A stretch of 64,000 nt of DNA from positions 29,535 through 93,534 of the forward strand of contig NZ_SMFN01000016.1 in assembly GCF_004349135.1 (NCBI RefSeq). Direction: 5' to 3'. This DNA is from Flavobacterium sandaracinum. GTDB lineage: Bacteria > Bacteroidota > Bacteroidia > Flavobacteriales > Flavobacteriaceae. Below the pieces are notes generated by a model that made no database searches, was not told the origin of the DNA, and saw only the letters and a list, made by a program, of their open reading frames with translations. Within the stretch, counting starts at the first letter, position 1. Each line of letters begins with the position of its first letter. Made by a program: the position numbers and the translations under genes. This document shows positions 46,655 through 54,809 of the stretch, in pieces.

Positions 46655-47116
46655 TTAAACGCTAAAAGCCATTCTTCCAATAATCATTCCCACAAACATT
46701 AAAAGATAAAGAGAGAAAACAACAAGAGTCATAATCCCTATAAACTTATAATGTGATTTTAAATATCTAAAAGAAGTAGTCAACGTTTCAGAATCATTGG
46801 TATTTAAAGCTGCTTTAGCATTAGATGCGAATTTATTCAAGTAATACACTGGAAAGAAATAAAGTGCTGCAATAAGCAAATAAACGACAGCCATCGCCAT
46901 TCCAAAAGAGGAACCCATCATTCCCATAGCAGGATTCATTTTGCCCATAGCAGAAAATAGTGTTCCCGAAAACAAAGCAGCTAAAACAATAAAACCAATT
47001 CCGATGTATCCTAGAATGGATAAAAAATAGGCCCATTTTGCTGTTTCTTTTAAAAAGTCTTTTGCAGACTCATTAAGTTTCATTTCGAAAGTTTCAATTA
47101 CTGAATGCTCTTCCAT
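46655..47116 (-). CDS. DUF5362-type membrane protein
   Basis: 153 aa with four hydrophobic helices: WAYFLSILGYIGIGFIVLAALF, GSSFGMAMAVVYLLIAALYFF, a short amphipathic stretch (NKFASNAKAALNTNDSETLTTSFRYLKSHYKF) typical of this family, and GIMTLVVFSLYLLMFVGMIIG. A methionine-rich loop (MGKMNPAMGMMG) lies between helices 1 and 2. No enzymatic motif. Role unknown; single gene between two terminators. Confidence 0.72.
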   Translation of the reverse strand: MEEHSVIETFEMKLNESAKDFLKETAKWAYFLSILGYIGIGFIVLAALFSGTLFSAMGKMNPAMGMMGSSFGMAMAVVYLLIAALYFFPVYYLNKFASNAKAALNTNDSETLTTSFRYLKSHYKFIGIMTLVVFSLYLLMFVGMIIGRMAFSV

Positions 47117-47214
47117 AATTATTTTATGTTTAGGTTAGATTCCAAATTTAACAAAAAAATTATGACATATCAATAAATAGAAGAAGCAATTCCTAATTTC
47201 ACCCCTTAAAACAA

Positions 47215-47244
47215 AAAACCACCTAACAAAAGTTAGGTGGTTTT
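47215..47244. terminator. Terminator of the tRNA-Thr transcript (works both ways)
   Basis: Perfect 13-bp stem 47215-47227 / 47232-47244 (AAAACCACCTAAC and its inverse) with an AAAA loop, starting 7 nt past the tRNA 3' end. Confidence 0.92.
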
Positions 47245-47251
47245 ATTAAAG

Positions 47252-47325
47252 AGCCGGCGGAGGGACTCGAACCCACGACCTGCTGATTACAAATCAGCTG
47301 CTCTAGCCAACTGAGCTACGCTGGC
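47252..47325 (-). tRNA. tRNA-Thr (anticodon TGT)
   Basis: 74-nt cloverleaf read by hand. Acceptor GCCAGCG/CGCCGGC, D-arm GCTC...GAGC, anticodon arm GCTGA-TTTGTAA-TCAGC with anticodon TGT, T-arm GTGGG-TTCGAGT-CCCTC, discriminator T. CCA is not encoded. Two non-canonical pairs: A4-C69 in the acceptor and T50-T64 in the T stem. Followed by a 13-bp terminator, so it is transcribed alone. Confidence 0.93.
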
Positions 47326-47403
47326 GACTCATTACGGGTGCAAATATAAGTCTGAATTTCTATTTTCCAAAACAAATTCAAACTTTTTTTGCGTTTTTTT
47401 TGA

Positions 47404-47670
47404 CTACAATTCGTTGATTTTAGCAATCAATTGATTAGCAGTTTGTTCCAATTCAACATTGATTTGTTTGAAGTGTGCTTTTTTATCTTCTACATTTTTT
47501 GCATTCACTTTTGTGATCAAAGCGTCAAAAGCAGCGATAGCTTCGTCGATTAAACCATTTGTTTCTGTTGTTGGTTTTCCTGTAGTAGAAATTTCGAACA
47601 AGTAAACTGCTTCAATAATATCTCCTAAAACGTAGTTGATGTCTTTTTTTAAATTCTTAATGTTTGCCAT
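47404..47670 (-). CDS. Small helical protein of unknown function
   Basis: 88 aa, predicted all-helical, soluble, no Cys: KNLKKDINYVLGDIIEAVYLFE, then NGLIDEAIAAFDALITKVNA and KKAHFKQINVELEQTANQLIAKINEL. Looks like a short three-helix bundle. I do not recognise a characterised family. A good minus-strand TACTTTTG box (47709-47716) 39 nt upstream and a clean start support it as a gene. Confidence 0.75.
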   Translation of the reverse strand: MANIKNLKKDINYVLGDIIEAVYLFEISTTGKPTTETNGLIDEAIAAFDALITKVNAKNVEDKKAHFKQINVELEQTANQLIAKINEL

Positions 47671-48157
47671 TTTTATTTTTTTAAAATTTGAATTTTAATT
47701 TGCGTCTGCAAAAGTACACATAATCTTTCTATTACCGACTATGAAATGTAAATTTCTAAAGTTGAAGCTTTTCCACTGAGAATGAATGCATTCCTCGCTT
47801 TAAAATCAAAATAAGACTGCGTTTGCAATAGTTTCTTATTAAGTTCGTACATCCCATTCCTAAGCCACTATCAAGCACATTCCTTTTTCACTATTTAATA
47901 GCTCACAGCACTCCCTGCAATATCCTGAAATCAAGACCAACGTAGAAGACGTTAATCTGCATTTATTAGTGAACTAACGATATTGCAAGAATATTTGTTT
48001 TGTTTTTATACCTTAATAAACAATCGTTTTAAATAGGAAATAACTAGCTAATTCTCCTCTACTTTATAAAGCATCCATTTTTGAAATACCTTTAATAAAT
48101 CCGTCCTATATTTTGGAAATCAATAGAATCAAAAACAACTGTCTTTAGTAAGAGATC
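47671..48157. other. 487-bp intergenic region
   Basis: Contains the promoter-like box of the 88-aa gene near its left end. The remainder shows no convincing gene, RNA or repeat; a 37-codon frame exists but has no support. It may be an eroded gene. Confidence 0.5.
47709..47716 (-). promoter_or_regulatory. Putative -7 box of the 88-aa gene (TACTTTTG)
   Basis: Minus-strand TACTTTTG matches TAnnTTTG, 39 nt upstream of the ATG. No clear -33 element. Confidence 0.4.
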
Positions 48158-48616
48158 TTACACCACCAATTTTTTGATTGCCTGTAGTGCTTTAGGAATG
48201 TGTTTTGCAGCCAGCATACTGTCAAAAATCATTTGAATAATTCCATTTTTATCGGTAACATAGGTTACTCTTCCTGGAAGCAAACCAAACATACCAGTTG
48301 GAACTCCAAACAACTTTCTAATTTTTTTATCATCATCTGACAAAAGAATAAAGGGTAACTTATATTGCTTACTAAACTTTAGATGCGATGCAACACTATC
48401 ACTACTAATTCCTATAACTTCAGCACCCAAATCTTTAAAATCTTCGTACTGATCTCTGAAACTACAGGCTTGTGTAGTACAACCCGGTGTATTATCTTTT
48501 GGATAAAAATAAATAACTAAGGGTTTTTGTCCCACAACGTTCTGACTGTCAAAATCAATTCCGTCTGCATCTTTTGCCGTAAATTTAGGGATTTTGTCCC
48601 CTACTTTTAGTTCCAT
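48158..48616 (-). CDS. bcp: Thiol peroxidase Bcp/PrxQ
   Basis: 152 aa atypical 2-Cys peroxiredoxin reducing hydroperoxides with thioredoxin. Peroxidatic Cys46 and resolving Cys51 in TPGCTTQACSFRD, preceded by LVIYFYPKDN. Its ATG overlaps the stop of the queD-like gene (TAATG on the minus strand), making it the last gene of an idi-queD-bcp operon. Confidence 0.94.
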   Translation of the reverse strand: MELKVGDKIPKFTAKDADGIDFDSQNVVGQKPLVIYFYPKDNTPGCTTQACSFRDQYEDFKDLGAEVIGISSDSVASHLKFSKQYKLPFILLSDDDKKIRKLFGVPTGMFGLLPGRVTYVTDKNGIIQMIFDSMLAAKHIPKALQAIKKLVV

Positions 48617-49026
48617 TATTCTCCTTTATAGGTTACAAAATTTCGAGGTGTTTCGTATAGGACTACCTCTAATTCAAATTCTGATTTGATTCTTTTCCTG
48701 ATTTTATTCCAAATCACCACTACTATATTTTCAGCTGTTGGATTTAAATCTTGAAATTCAAGAACATCTAAATTTAGATTTTTATGATCAAATTGATTCT
48801 CAACATCCTCTTTGATTATATCACTCAAAAACTTCACATCCATGACGTAGCCAGTTTCAGGATCAATCTCACCCGTAACGCTGACTATCAGTTCATAATT
48901 ATGTCCGTGGAAATTAGGATTATTGCACTTTCCAAAAATCGCATCGTTTTGTTCAAAACTCCAATCTTTTCTGTGCAATCGGTGTGCCGCATTAAAATGG
49001 GCTTTTCGTGAAATGGTAACTTTCAT
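48616..49026 (-). CDS. queD: 6-carboxytetrahydropterin synthase-type protein
   Basis: 136 aa from ATG 49026 (MKVTISRKAHFNAAH); the frame runs 29 codons further upstream into idi and that part is not conserved in type. T-fold enzyme with zinc ligands H15, H40 and H42 (PNFHGHNYEL) and the catalytic Cys34 in FGKCNNPN. The family contains QueD (queuosine precursor) and pyruvoyl-tetrahydropterin synthase; the GKCNNPN form is shared by both, so the reaction is not settled. 13 bp after idi; coupled to bcp by TAATG. Confidence 0.85.
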   Translation of the reverse strand: MKVTISRKAHFNAAHRLHRKDWSFEQNDAIFGKCNNPNFHGHNYELIVSVTGEIDPETGYVMDVKFLSDIIKEDVENQFDHKNLNLDVLEFQDLNPTAENIVVVIWNKIRKRIKSEFELEVVLYETPRNFVTYKGE

Positions 49027-49039
49027 ATAGTAGAATAAA

Positions 49040-49600
49040 TTAGGTGTTATGCGTTCCCTCTTCCGCAGAAAGAGGACTTTTATGTTCTTCCAAAAAATGA
49101 TAAAATTCTTCAAAAATGATTTTAAACCAAACCGTATATAAGGTAGGGTTTAGAACCATATCCTTTTTAACATCCTCAATTTTCATCCATTTCCAGCTTT
49201 CAACTTCCTCCGGATTGATAACGGGCTCCTCATTATAATAACCAATCATCACGTGATCCAGCTCATGTTCTGTCAAGCCGTTATCAAAAGGAGCTTTGTA
49301 AATAAAATGAAACAATTCCTTAAGTTCTGTTTTAAAGCCCATTTCTTCAAATAATCGTCGGCTTCCGGCTTGAATATTCGTTTCTCCCTCGCGCTGATGA
49401 CTGCAACAAGTATTAGTCCACAACAAAGGAGAATGGTATTTTTGACGCGCCCGCTGCTGCAGCATGATTTCATTTTTACTATTCAAGACAAAAACGGAAA
49501 AGGCCCGGTGTAACACCGCTTTTTCATGTGCTTCAAGCTTAGGCATCAGCCCTATTTGCTCGTCATTTTTATTAACTAAGATTACATTTTCTTCTATCAT
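49040..49600 (-). CDS. idi: Isopentenyl-diphosphate delta-isomerase, type I
   Basis: 186 aa from ATG 49600 (MIEENVILVNKNDEQIG); the longer frame starts 28 codons earlier, upstream of the probable promoter. Interconverts IPP and DMAPP for isoprenoid synthesis. Nudix fold with active-site Cys in LLWTNTCCSHQREGET, RRLFEEMGF and the acid ELDHV. First gene of the idi-queD-bcp unit. A minus-strand TATTTTTG box lies 18 nt upstream of the ATG. Confidence 0.93.
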   Translation of the reverse strand: MIEENVILVNKNDEQIGLMPKLEAHEKAVLHRAFSVFVLNSKNEIMLQQRARQKYHSPLLWTNTCCSHQREGETNIQAGSRRLFEEMGFKTELKELFHFIYKAPFDNGLTEHELDHVMIGYYNEEPVINPEEVESWKWMKIEDVKKDMVLNPTLYTVWFKIIFEEFYHFLEEHKSPLSAEEGTHNT

Positions 49601-49617
49601 AGTGGTGTATTTCAGGT

Positions 49618-49625
49618 CAAAAATA
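49618..49625 (-). promoter_or_regulatory. Putative -7 box of the idi operon (TATTTTTG)
   Basis: Minus-strand TATTTTTG matches TAnnTTTG, 18 nt upstream of the idi ATG. It supports the shorter idi start. Confidence 0.45.
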
Positions 49626-49766
49626 CAAAAAAGATAATTAGGGATAAGGGCTTTAACGTTCTGTTTCGTTTTGTTGAAGATCAATTAGTAAAAGAATATC
49701 TGAACAAAACAATGCTGCACCTTTCATAATTCTGTTGTATTTTTATAAATATTTATAAATAGCACC

Positions 49767-50225
49767 ATGTTTCCTATAACCATCCGAAAAGCACGCCCTA
49801 CCGACTTAGAAAAACTTCTTGTCTTTGAACAAGGAATTATTACTGCCGAACGCCCTTATGACTCCACTCTAAAAGAAGATCCGATTCATTATTATGACAT
49901 TGAAAAAATGATTGCTGCCCCTCATATAGAAGTCCTTGTAGCTGAAATAAATGCAGAAATTATTGCTTCCGGATACGCTAGATTAGAGGCTGCAAAACCT
50001 TATTTGAATCACGAAACGTATGGGTATCTAGGATTTATGTTTACGGATCCTAATCACAGAGGAAAGGGAGTAAACGCTTCCATCATCAAAGCACTTAAAT
50101 CCTGGTGTAACTTACATGAAGTGTTCGAACTTCGGCTAGACGTTTACAGTGACAATGCGTCAGCCATTAAAGCGTATGAAAAGGCAGGATTCAAAAAACA
50201 CCTTCTAAACATGAGGATGATTTGA
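49767..50225 (+). CDS. GNAT-family N-acetyltransferase
   Basis: 152 aa. Canonical GNAT order: ITIRKARPTDLEKLLVFE at the N-terminus, ASGYARLEAAKP and GYLGFMFTDPNHRGKGVNASII with the acetyl-CoA pyrophosphate loop (HRGKG), then ELRLDVYSDNASAIKAYEKAGFKKH, which is the RimI-like motif B. Cytosolic; substrate unknown. Stands alone between idi and the M20 gene. Confidence 0.88.
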   Translation: MFPITIRKARPTDLEKLLVFEQGIITAERPYDSTLKEDPIHYYDIEKMIAAPHIEVLVAEINAEIIASGYARLEAAKPYLNHETYGYLGFMFTDPNHRGKGVNASIIKALKSWCNLHEVFELRLDVYSDNASAIKAYEKAGFKKHLLNMRMI

Positions 50226-50531
50226 TGCATGGACCTACTTTGCTCTTTCTAAATCAAAACCTCTTTTAGACCCGCAAAATCTATAATCAGAAGTTATTAT
50301 AGTCATCTGTTCATGGCTACTTGGCAGTAGGACAAAAATTCTTTAGGAATTAATAATTTCAACGGAAAAAACTTTTCTTTTTAACATTTTTCTCAAAAAG
50401 AGTTTAGTTGTCTAAATGCCAAAACTATAAACTATTAATTTATATATTTGTTTTTAACATTATTTAGGTTTTTTCCAAAAAATACAATTAAAAATGCATT
50501 TTTAAGACTGTCATCCTTTACTATACCATTT
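50226..50531. other. 306-bp intergenic region with M20 gene promoter
   Basis: Apart from the promoter-like TATATTTG near its right end I see no feature. Confidence 0.5.
50443..50450 (+). promoter_or_regulatory. Putative -7 box of the M20 amidohydrolase gene (TATATTTG)
   Basis: Exact TAnnTTTG match 81 nt upstream of ATG 50532. It overlaps the beginning of the longer frame, supporting the internal start. Confidence 0.42.
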
Positions 50532-51839
50532 ATGAAAAAATTATTCATTTCTGCAGTTCTATTTTCTTTTGCCTGTACAACTTCAGCACAAAATACCGCC
50601 CTGAAAACTAAGATTAGCACGAAAGCAGAGTCTTTAGAATCCAAAGTTATTGCATGGCGTAGGGACTTTCACCAAAATCCAGAATTAGGGAATAGAGAAT
50701 TTAAAACGGCCGAAAAAATAGCGACACATTTGCGCGCTTTAGGTATCGAAGTACAAACCGGAGTCGCTAAAACGGGTGTAGTGGGAATTTTAAAAGGAGG
50801 AAAACCCGGACCGGTTGTCGCCCTCAGAGCAGATATAGATGCCCTACCTGTAAAAGAGCGAGTAAATATTCCATTTGCGTCAAAAGTGGTAGGCGAATAC
50901 AATCAAAAAACAGTACCCGTAATGCATGCTTGTGGGCATGATACTCACATCGCTATTTTGATGGGAACTGCCGAAATTTTAGCCTCTATAAAAAGCGAAT
51001 TAAAAGGTACCGTTAAATTTATTTTCCAACCGGCCGAAGAAGGACCACCTGAAGGAGAAGAAGGAGGAGCAAAATTGATGGTAAAAGAGGGCGTCTTAGA
51101 AAACCCTAAAGTTGATGTTATTTTTGGACTCCATATTAATGCCCAAACAGAAGTGGGGAAAATAAAATATCGTCCAATGGGAACCATGGCAGCTTCTGAT
51201 TGGTTCACGATTAAAATAAAAGGCAAACAAACACACGGCGCTTATCCATGGCTGGGCATTGACCCTATCGTCACAGCAGCCCAAATCGTTATGGGAATCC
51301 AAACGATTGTAAGCCGAAACATTAACGTAACCGAGTCTGCCGCGGTTATTAGTGTGGGACAAATCAATGCCGGAGTAAGAAGTAATGTTATTCCAGAGGA
51401 ACTAATTATGACCGGCACCATTCGTTCGTTAGACCGTCAAGTGCAGGACCTATTGCATTCCCGACTAAAACAAGTTGTAAATTCAATTGCTGAAAGTGCT
51501 GGAACTACCGCTGATATAAATATAACTAACCAAACTCTTATTACTTACAATGATCCATTATTGACAGAAAAAATGGTTCCCACACTAGAAGCAACAGCGG
51601 GAAAAGAAAATGTTTCTATTACCCCTGCTGTAACTGGTGCTGAGGATTTCTCTTATTTTCAAGAAAAGATTCCTGGCCTGTACTTTTTTCTAGGTGGCGC
51701 TCCTAAAGGCAAGCCAATTGCTGAAACAGCTCCACATCACACACCCGATTTTTATATTGACGAAAGTGGTTTTGTATTAGGAATGAAAGCATTATCTGAC
51801 CTAACGGTCGATTATATGGAAATGAATAGTAAAAAATAA
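50532..51839 (+). CDS. Secreted M20-family amidohydrolase
   Basis: 435 aa from ATG 50532, which gives a signal peptide MKKLFISAVLFSFACTTSAQ; the frame extends 28 codons upstream. M20D/AmhX-HipO branch: metal ligands in HACGHDTH (132-139), the catalytic Glu pair in FQPAEEGPPEGEEGG, GLHINAQTEVG, and the C-terminal ligand His in APHHTPDFYID. Hydrolyses N-acyl amino acids or similar amides (hippurate, indole-acetyl-amino acids). Periplasmic. Ends just before a GAAA-loop terminator. Confidence 0.9.
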   Translation: MKKLFISAVLFSFACTTSAQNTALKTKISTKAESLESKVIAWRRDFHQNPELGNREFKTAEKIATHLRALGIEVQTGVAKTGVVGILKGGKPGPVVALRADIDALPVKERVNIPFASKVVGEYNQKTVPVMHACGHDTHIAILMGTAEILASIKSELKGTVKFIFQPAEEGPPEGEEGGAKLMVKEGVLENPKVDVIFGLHINAQTEVGKIKYRPMGTMAASDWFTIKIKGKQTHGAYPWLGIDPIVTAAQIVMGIQTIVSRNINVTESAAVISVGQINAGVRSNVIPEELIMTGTIRSLDRQVQDLLHSRLKQVVNSIAESAGTTADINITNQTLITYNDPLLTEKMVPTLEATAGKENVSITPAVTGAEDFSYFQEKIPGLYFFLGGAPKGKPIAETAPHHTPDFYIDESGFVLGMKALSDLTVDYMEMNSKK

Positions 51840-51871
51840 TACATAAAATACTAGAACATTTTAAACAACAT

Positions 51872-51904
51872 CAACCGAAAAGAAATTTTCGGTTGTTTTG
51901 TTTT
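51872..51904 (+). terminator. Terminator of the M20 amidohydrolase gene
   Basis: Arms 51872-51881 (CAACCGAAAA) and 51886-51895 (TTTTCGGTTG), GAAA tetraloop, then TTTTGTTTT. Confidence 0.9.
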
Positions 51905-52007
51905 AACAACAATTCAAAATAAAATAAATCATTGATTTACAATATTTTACATTGATTTTTTGATCATTTTTGACTAAATTTACTTTAACATGTAAAAGGG
52001 TACTTGG

Positions 52008-52856
52008 ATGCAAGAAAACCAAACATACTCAAATCTATCCTTACAAAATTACCAACCAAACGGCTGTGATATGAAGGAACTTGTAACCTATTGTAAAACC
52101 CGAAAAAGTGCCTTGAATCTTGTCTTGGAAAAAGCACCTGAATCATATACTGTCGAAACTTTTCATGAACTCCGCGTTGAAATCAAGAAAATGAAAGCAT
52201 TATTGCAGTTGGCTGCCTTTTGTAACAAGAAATTTAAACCCAGAAAAACCTTTTTACCTTTTCGAAGTATTTTCAAACAAGCCGGAAAAGTAAGAGAACT
52301 TCAACTCCAACAGACCCTTATTGAGGAACAACCCAATTTTACTTTACTAAAAAAATATCCAAATCAACTAAAAAAGCTGCAATCCAAAGCAATAAAAAAA
52401 TTTTTCTTGCTCGCTAAAATACGCTTGATCAAAAAATTAAAGAAAAAATACCGAATACTCATTTATTTTCTTGCAAAAACAGATAAAACAAAATTAAATC
52501 ACTACCGGAATAAAACAAGAAAACAAGTAAAAAAACTACTTGGTAAACCTGCTTTTAAAAAAAATGAAATGCACAATTTTCGGAAACAACTAAAAGTGTA
52601 TCAATACAATGAGAAAATACTCCCTATTGATCAATCTAGTAAACTGATTGCAACTCTAATGGCATTGTCGGATTTCCTTGGAGAATGGCACGATTACGAA
52701 GTTGCCATACTCCATTTAAAAAAAACAATCGAATTCTATAACAGAAATTCGACAGAAAGAAAGCATCTTAAAACTATCAAGGCAATGGTAACTTTAAAAA
52801 GAGAATTGTTATTTCATAAAATTAATGCAACTTTACCTTGCAAGACTTTTTTATAA
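52008..52856 (+). CDS. CHAD-domain protein
   Basis: 282 aa, very basic (many KK and RK runs), all-helical. Two CHAD half-motifs are visible: FHELRVEIKKMKALLQLA near 60 and MHNFRKQLKVYQYNEK followed by LSDFLGEWHDYEVAILHL in the second half. CHAD proteins bind polyphosphate through a basic pocket; here no CYTH catalytic domain is present, so it is a stand-alone binder. ppk2 lies 10 kb away. ATG 52008 chosen; ATG 52071 (MKELVTYCK) is an alternative closer to the conserved part. Confidence 0.78.
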   Translation: MQENQTYSNLSLQNYQPNGCDMKELVTYCKTRKSALNLVLEKAPESYTVETFHELRVEIKKMKALLQLAAFCNKKFKPRKTFLPFRSIFKQAGKVRELQLQQTLIEEQPNFTLLKKYPNQLKKLQSKAIKKFFLLAKIRLIKKLKKKYRILIYFLAKTDKTKLNHYRNKTRKQVKKLLGKPAFKKNEMHNFRKQLKVYQYNEKILPIDQSSKLIATLMALSDFLGEWHDYEVAILHLKKTIEFYNRNSTERKHLKTIKAMVTLKRELLFHKINATLPCKTFL

Positions 52857-52923
52857 ATAGTTTGAAAAAATGAATAGTAAATAATCAAAGGAACTATGTT
52901 CTTTCTTAAATATTTTGAACACT

Positions 52924-54009
52924 ATGAAACAAATCTTTACACTAGTATTCTTATTTATTTTAATCAGTTGCGGCAGTAATCCAGCTTATAACTCCAAAAC
53001 GAAAAGCAAAGATTGGGCACTCCTAAACTTTGTCAAAGTAGACAGTCTTAACCCAATTTTAGAACCTCAATTAGATCAAGTCTTTCAATCTCCTATAACC
53101 AACAAACAAGTACGCTGGGAAGAACGAAATGTACTGAATCCCTCTGCAATTGTCAAAGACGGAAAGGTATATCTTATCTACAGAGCGCAGGACAAGGATA
53201 TGACATCAAGACTAGGGCTGGCCATTAGCGAAGACGGACTGCATTTTAAAAAACAAGCCACACCCATTTTTTATCCAGACAACGATGCAATGAAACAGTA
53301 CGAATGGAACGGCGGCGTGGAAGATCCAAGAATAATTGAAAGTGAAAAGGGAACCTATATCATGACCTATACTTCCTATGATGGGAAAACGGCCCGACTT
53401 TGTTTAGCCAGCTCAAAAGATTTAATAACATGGACTAAACATGGTTTAGTTTTAAAGGGTGAAAAATACAAAGATTTATGGTCAAAGTCGGGAGCTATTG
53501 TTTGCAAACAAGACGGTGAAAAAATCACAGCGACTAAAATCAAAGGCAAATACTGGATGTATTTTGGCGATACTGATTTGTACCTAGCAACATCCAAAGA
53601 TCTTATTCATTGGGAGGTAGCCGAAAACGAAGAAAACAAAAAAATGATTGCCGTTTTGCATCCTCGAACCGGTTATTTTGATAGTCGCTTGGTAGAGCCT
53701 GGCCCTTTTGCTTTACTCCAAAAAGAAGGTATTGTACTAATTTATAACGGAAGTAATGCTGCCAATTTCAATGATCCAACTTTACCCAAATTCACTTATG
53801 CAGCAAGCCAAGCGCTATTTGACAAAGAACAACCCTATAAACTAATAGACCGAATGGAGGATTATTTTATTCACCCGGACAAACCTTACGAAAACACAGG
53901 CGAAGTAAACGAAGTTTGTTTTGTAGAAGGATTGGTTTATTTTAAAAAACAATGGTTTCTATATTATGGAACGGCAGATTCAAAAATTGCCGTTGCTGTT
54001 AAAAAATAA
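52924..54009 (+). CDS. GH130-like glycoside phosphorylase/hydrolase, lipoprotein
   Basis: 361 aa from ATG 52924 with lipobox MKQIFTLVFLFILISC (Cys16). A five-bladed beta-propeller fold follows: NVLNPSAIVKDGKVYLIYRAQD, GLAISEDGLHF, GGVEDPRIIE (the Asp that is the proton donor in GH130 lies in this motif), YTSYDGKTARLCLASSKDLITW, RLVEPGPFALL and a final FLYYGTADSKIAVA. GH130 enzymes act on beta-mannosides, most as phosphorylases; the extracytoplasmic location argues more for hydrolysis, since phosphate-dependent enzymes are normally cytosolic. Substrate not inferable. Confidence 0.78.
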   Translation: MKQIFTLVFLFILISCGSNPAYNSKTKSKDWALLNFVKVDSLNPILEPQLDQVFQSPITNKQVRWEERNVLNPSAIVKDGKVYLIYRAQDKDMTSRLGLAISEDGLHFKKQATPIFYPDNDAMKQYEWNGGVEDPRIIESEKGTYIMTYTSYDGKTARLCLASSKDLITWTKHGLVLKGEKYKDLWSKSGAIVCKQDGEKITATKIKGKYWMYFGDTDLYLATSKDLIHWEVAENEENKKMIAVLHPRTGYFDSRLVEPGPFALLQKEGIVLIYNGSNAANFNDPTLPKFTYAASQALFDKEQPYKLIDRMEDYFIHPDKPYENTGEVNEVCFVEGLVYFKKQWFLYYGTADSKIAVAVKK

Positions 54010-54035
54010 ACACCGGCACTTCAAATACAAACAAA

Positions 54036-54212
54036 TTAATCCGCAACTAAACTTTCTAGATACGCCAAGAATCTAGATAGTATACCTCTACTATTTTCGC
54101 TCGTTAAATTTTTTTTTTCAACTTTTTCAAATTCGTTAAAAGTAGAAATAAAGAACGCCACAAAGCATAAAATCACGACCACGGTCATTATAATTAATTC
54201 TATATTTTCCAT
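54036..54212 (-). CDS. Small single-pass membrane protein (58 aa)
   Basis: ATG 54212 to TAA 54036. One N-terminal membrane helix, IELIIMTVVVILCFVAFFI, then a charged segment (NEFEKVEKKNLTSEN) and a short helix SRGILSRFLAYLESLVAD. Unknown function. The start lies one base after the stop of the upstream 59-aa gene on the same strand, which supports both as a real two-gene unit. No homology recognised. Confidence 0.55.
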   Translation of the reverse strand: MENIELIIMTVVVILCFVAFFISTFNEFEKVEKKNLTSENSRGILSRFLAYLESLVAD

Positions 54213-54213
54213 A

Positions 54214-54393
54214 TTATTTTTTGAGTTTTAAATTTAAAAATATCAAAAGGCCTAGTATTGTTGGAGGCCACAAACCAATAAAAATAGCACGCTGTGGATC
54301 TTTTAAAACAATATAATAATATTCAGAAGTAAAAATTAACGCTACCACAAGTAGTAAAATTAAGATTTCAGATTTTTTGAATTTTTGAAACAT
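54214..54393 (-). CDS. Small two-pass membrane protein (59 aa)
   Basis: ATG 54393 to TAA 54214. Two hydrophobic helices separated by a polar loop: ILILLLVVALIFTSEYYYIVL, then KDPQRAIF, then IGLWPPTILGLLIFLNL, and a basic end KLKK. The PQRAIFIGLWPPT turn looks conserved-like rather than random. No known family recognised. First gene of the two-gene unit, followed after one base by the 58-aa gene. A leader of several hundred AT-rich bases lies upstream. Confidence 0.58.
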   Translation of the reverse strand: MFQKFKKSEILILLLVVALIFTSEYYYIVLKDPQRAIFIGLWPPTILGLLIFLNLKLKK

Positions 54394-54809
54394 ATTTATG
54401 ATTTTAATAGTTTTTTTATAAATTTATTTTAAACATATCGATAAAAGTAAAAAATATTTAACAAGATGATTGTTTTTTTTCAACCTAATGATCTAAATTA
54501 TAATAACTATAAATAAAGAAAACTTAAAATAATAATTAGGAAAACATTAAAATCAATAAAACTGATGAATAATAAAACGTACTCTTTTCGCGCTTGAGTG
54601 AGCATGCCGTGAAAGTTTACAAAAAAATAACACCATTTAAGAAATGGACTAATAATAGGTATTCGCGAAATACCCTTTTTTAAAAATTTAAAACAAAAAA
54701 CGCAATCACTACCATTTTTATAAAATAAAAAAAATGGAAGTAATGCTATGCAAGATAAGGCGAATAATGCAATTGTAAAACCAAGAAAATATTTAAAAAT
54801 TAGAGGTTT
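54394..54809. other. 416-bp intergenic region with isolated hairpin
   Basis: Contains the presumable promoter of the small-gene pair, an isolated terminator-like hairpin (54658-54681) and an imperfect palindrome (CTACCATTTTT...AAAAATGGAAG, ~54710-54745) before the oxidoreductase stop. No gene seen. Confidence 0.5.
54658..54681 (+). terminator. Orphan hairpin GGTATT-CGCGA-AATACC with T tract
   Basis: Arms 54658-54663 and 54669-54674, loop CGCGA, then C and six T. It looks like a plus-strand terminator, but the nearest plus-strand gene ends 650 bp upstream. It may serve an unannotated RNA or be a regulatory palindrome. Confidence 0.45.

Noticed and set aside
47740..47853. A 37-codon minus-strand frame (starts MYELNKKLLQTQ) in the 487-bp gap upstream of the 88-aa gene
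   Set aside because: Short, no recognised family, no promoter-like box, and its neighbourhood is full of stops; treated as possible remnant only.
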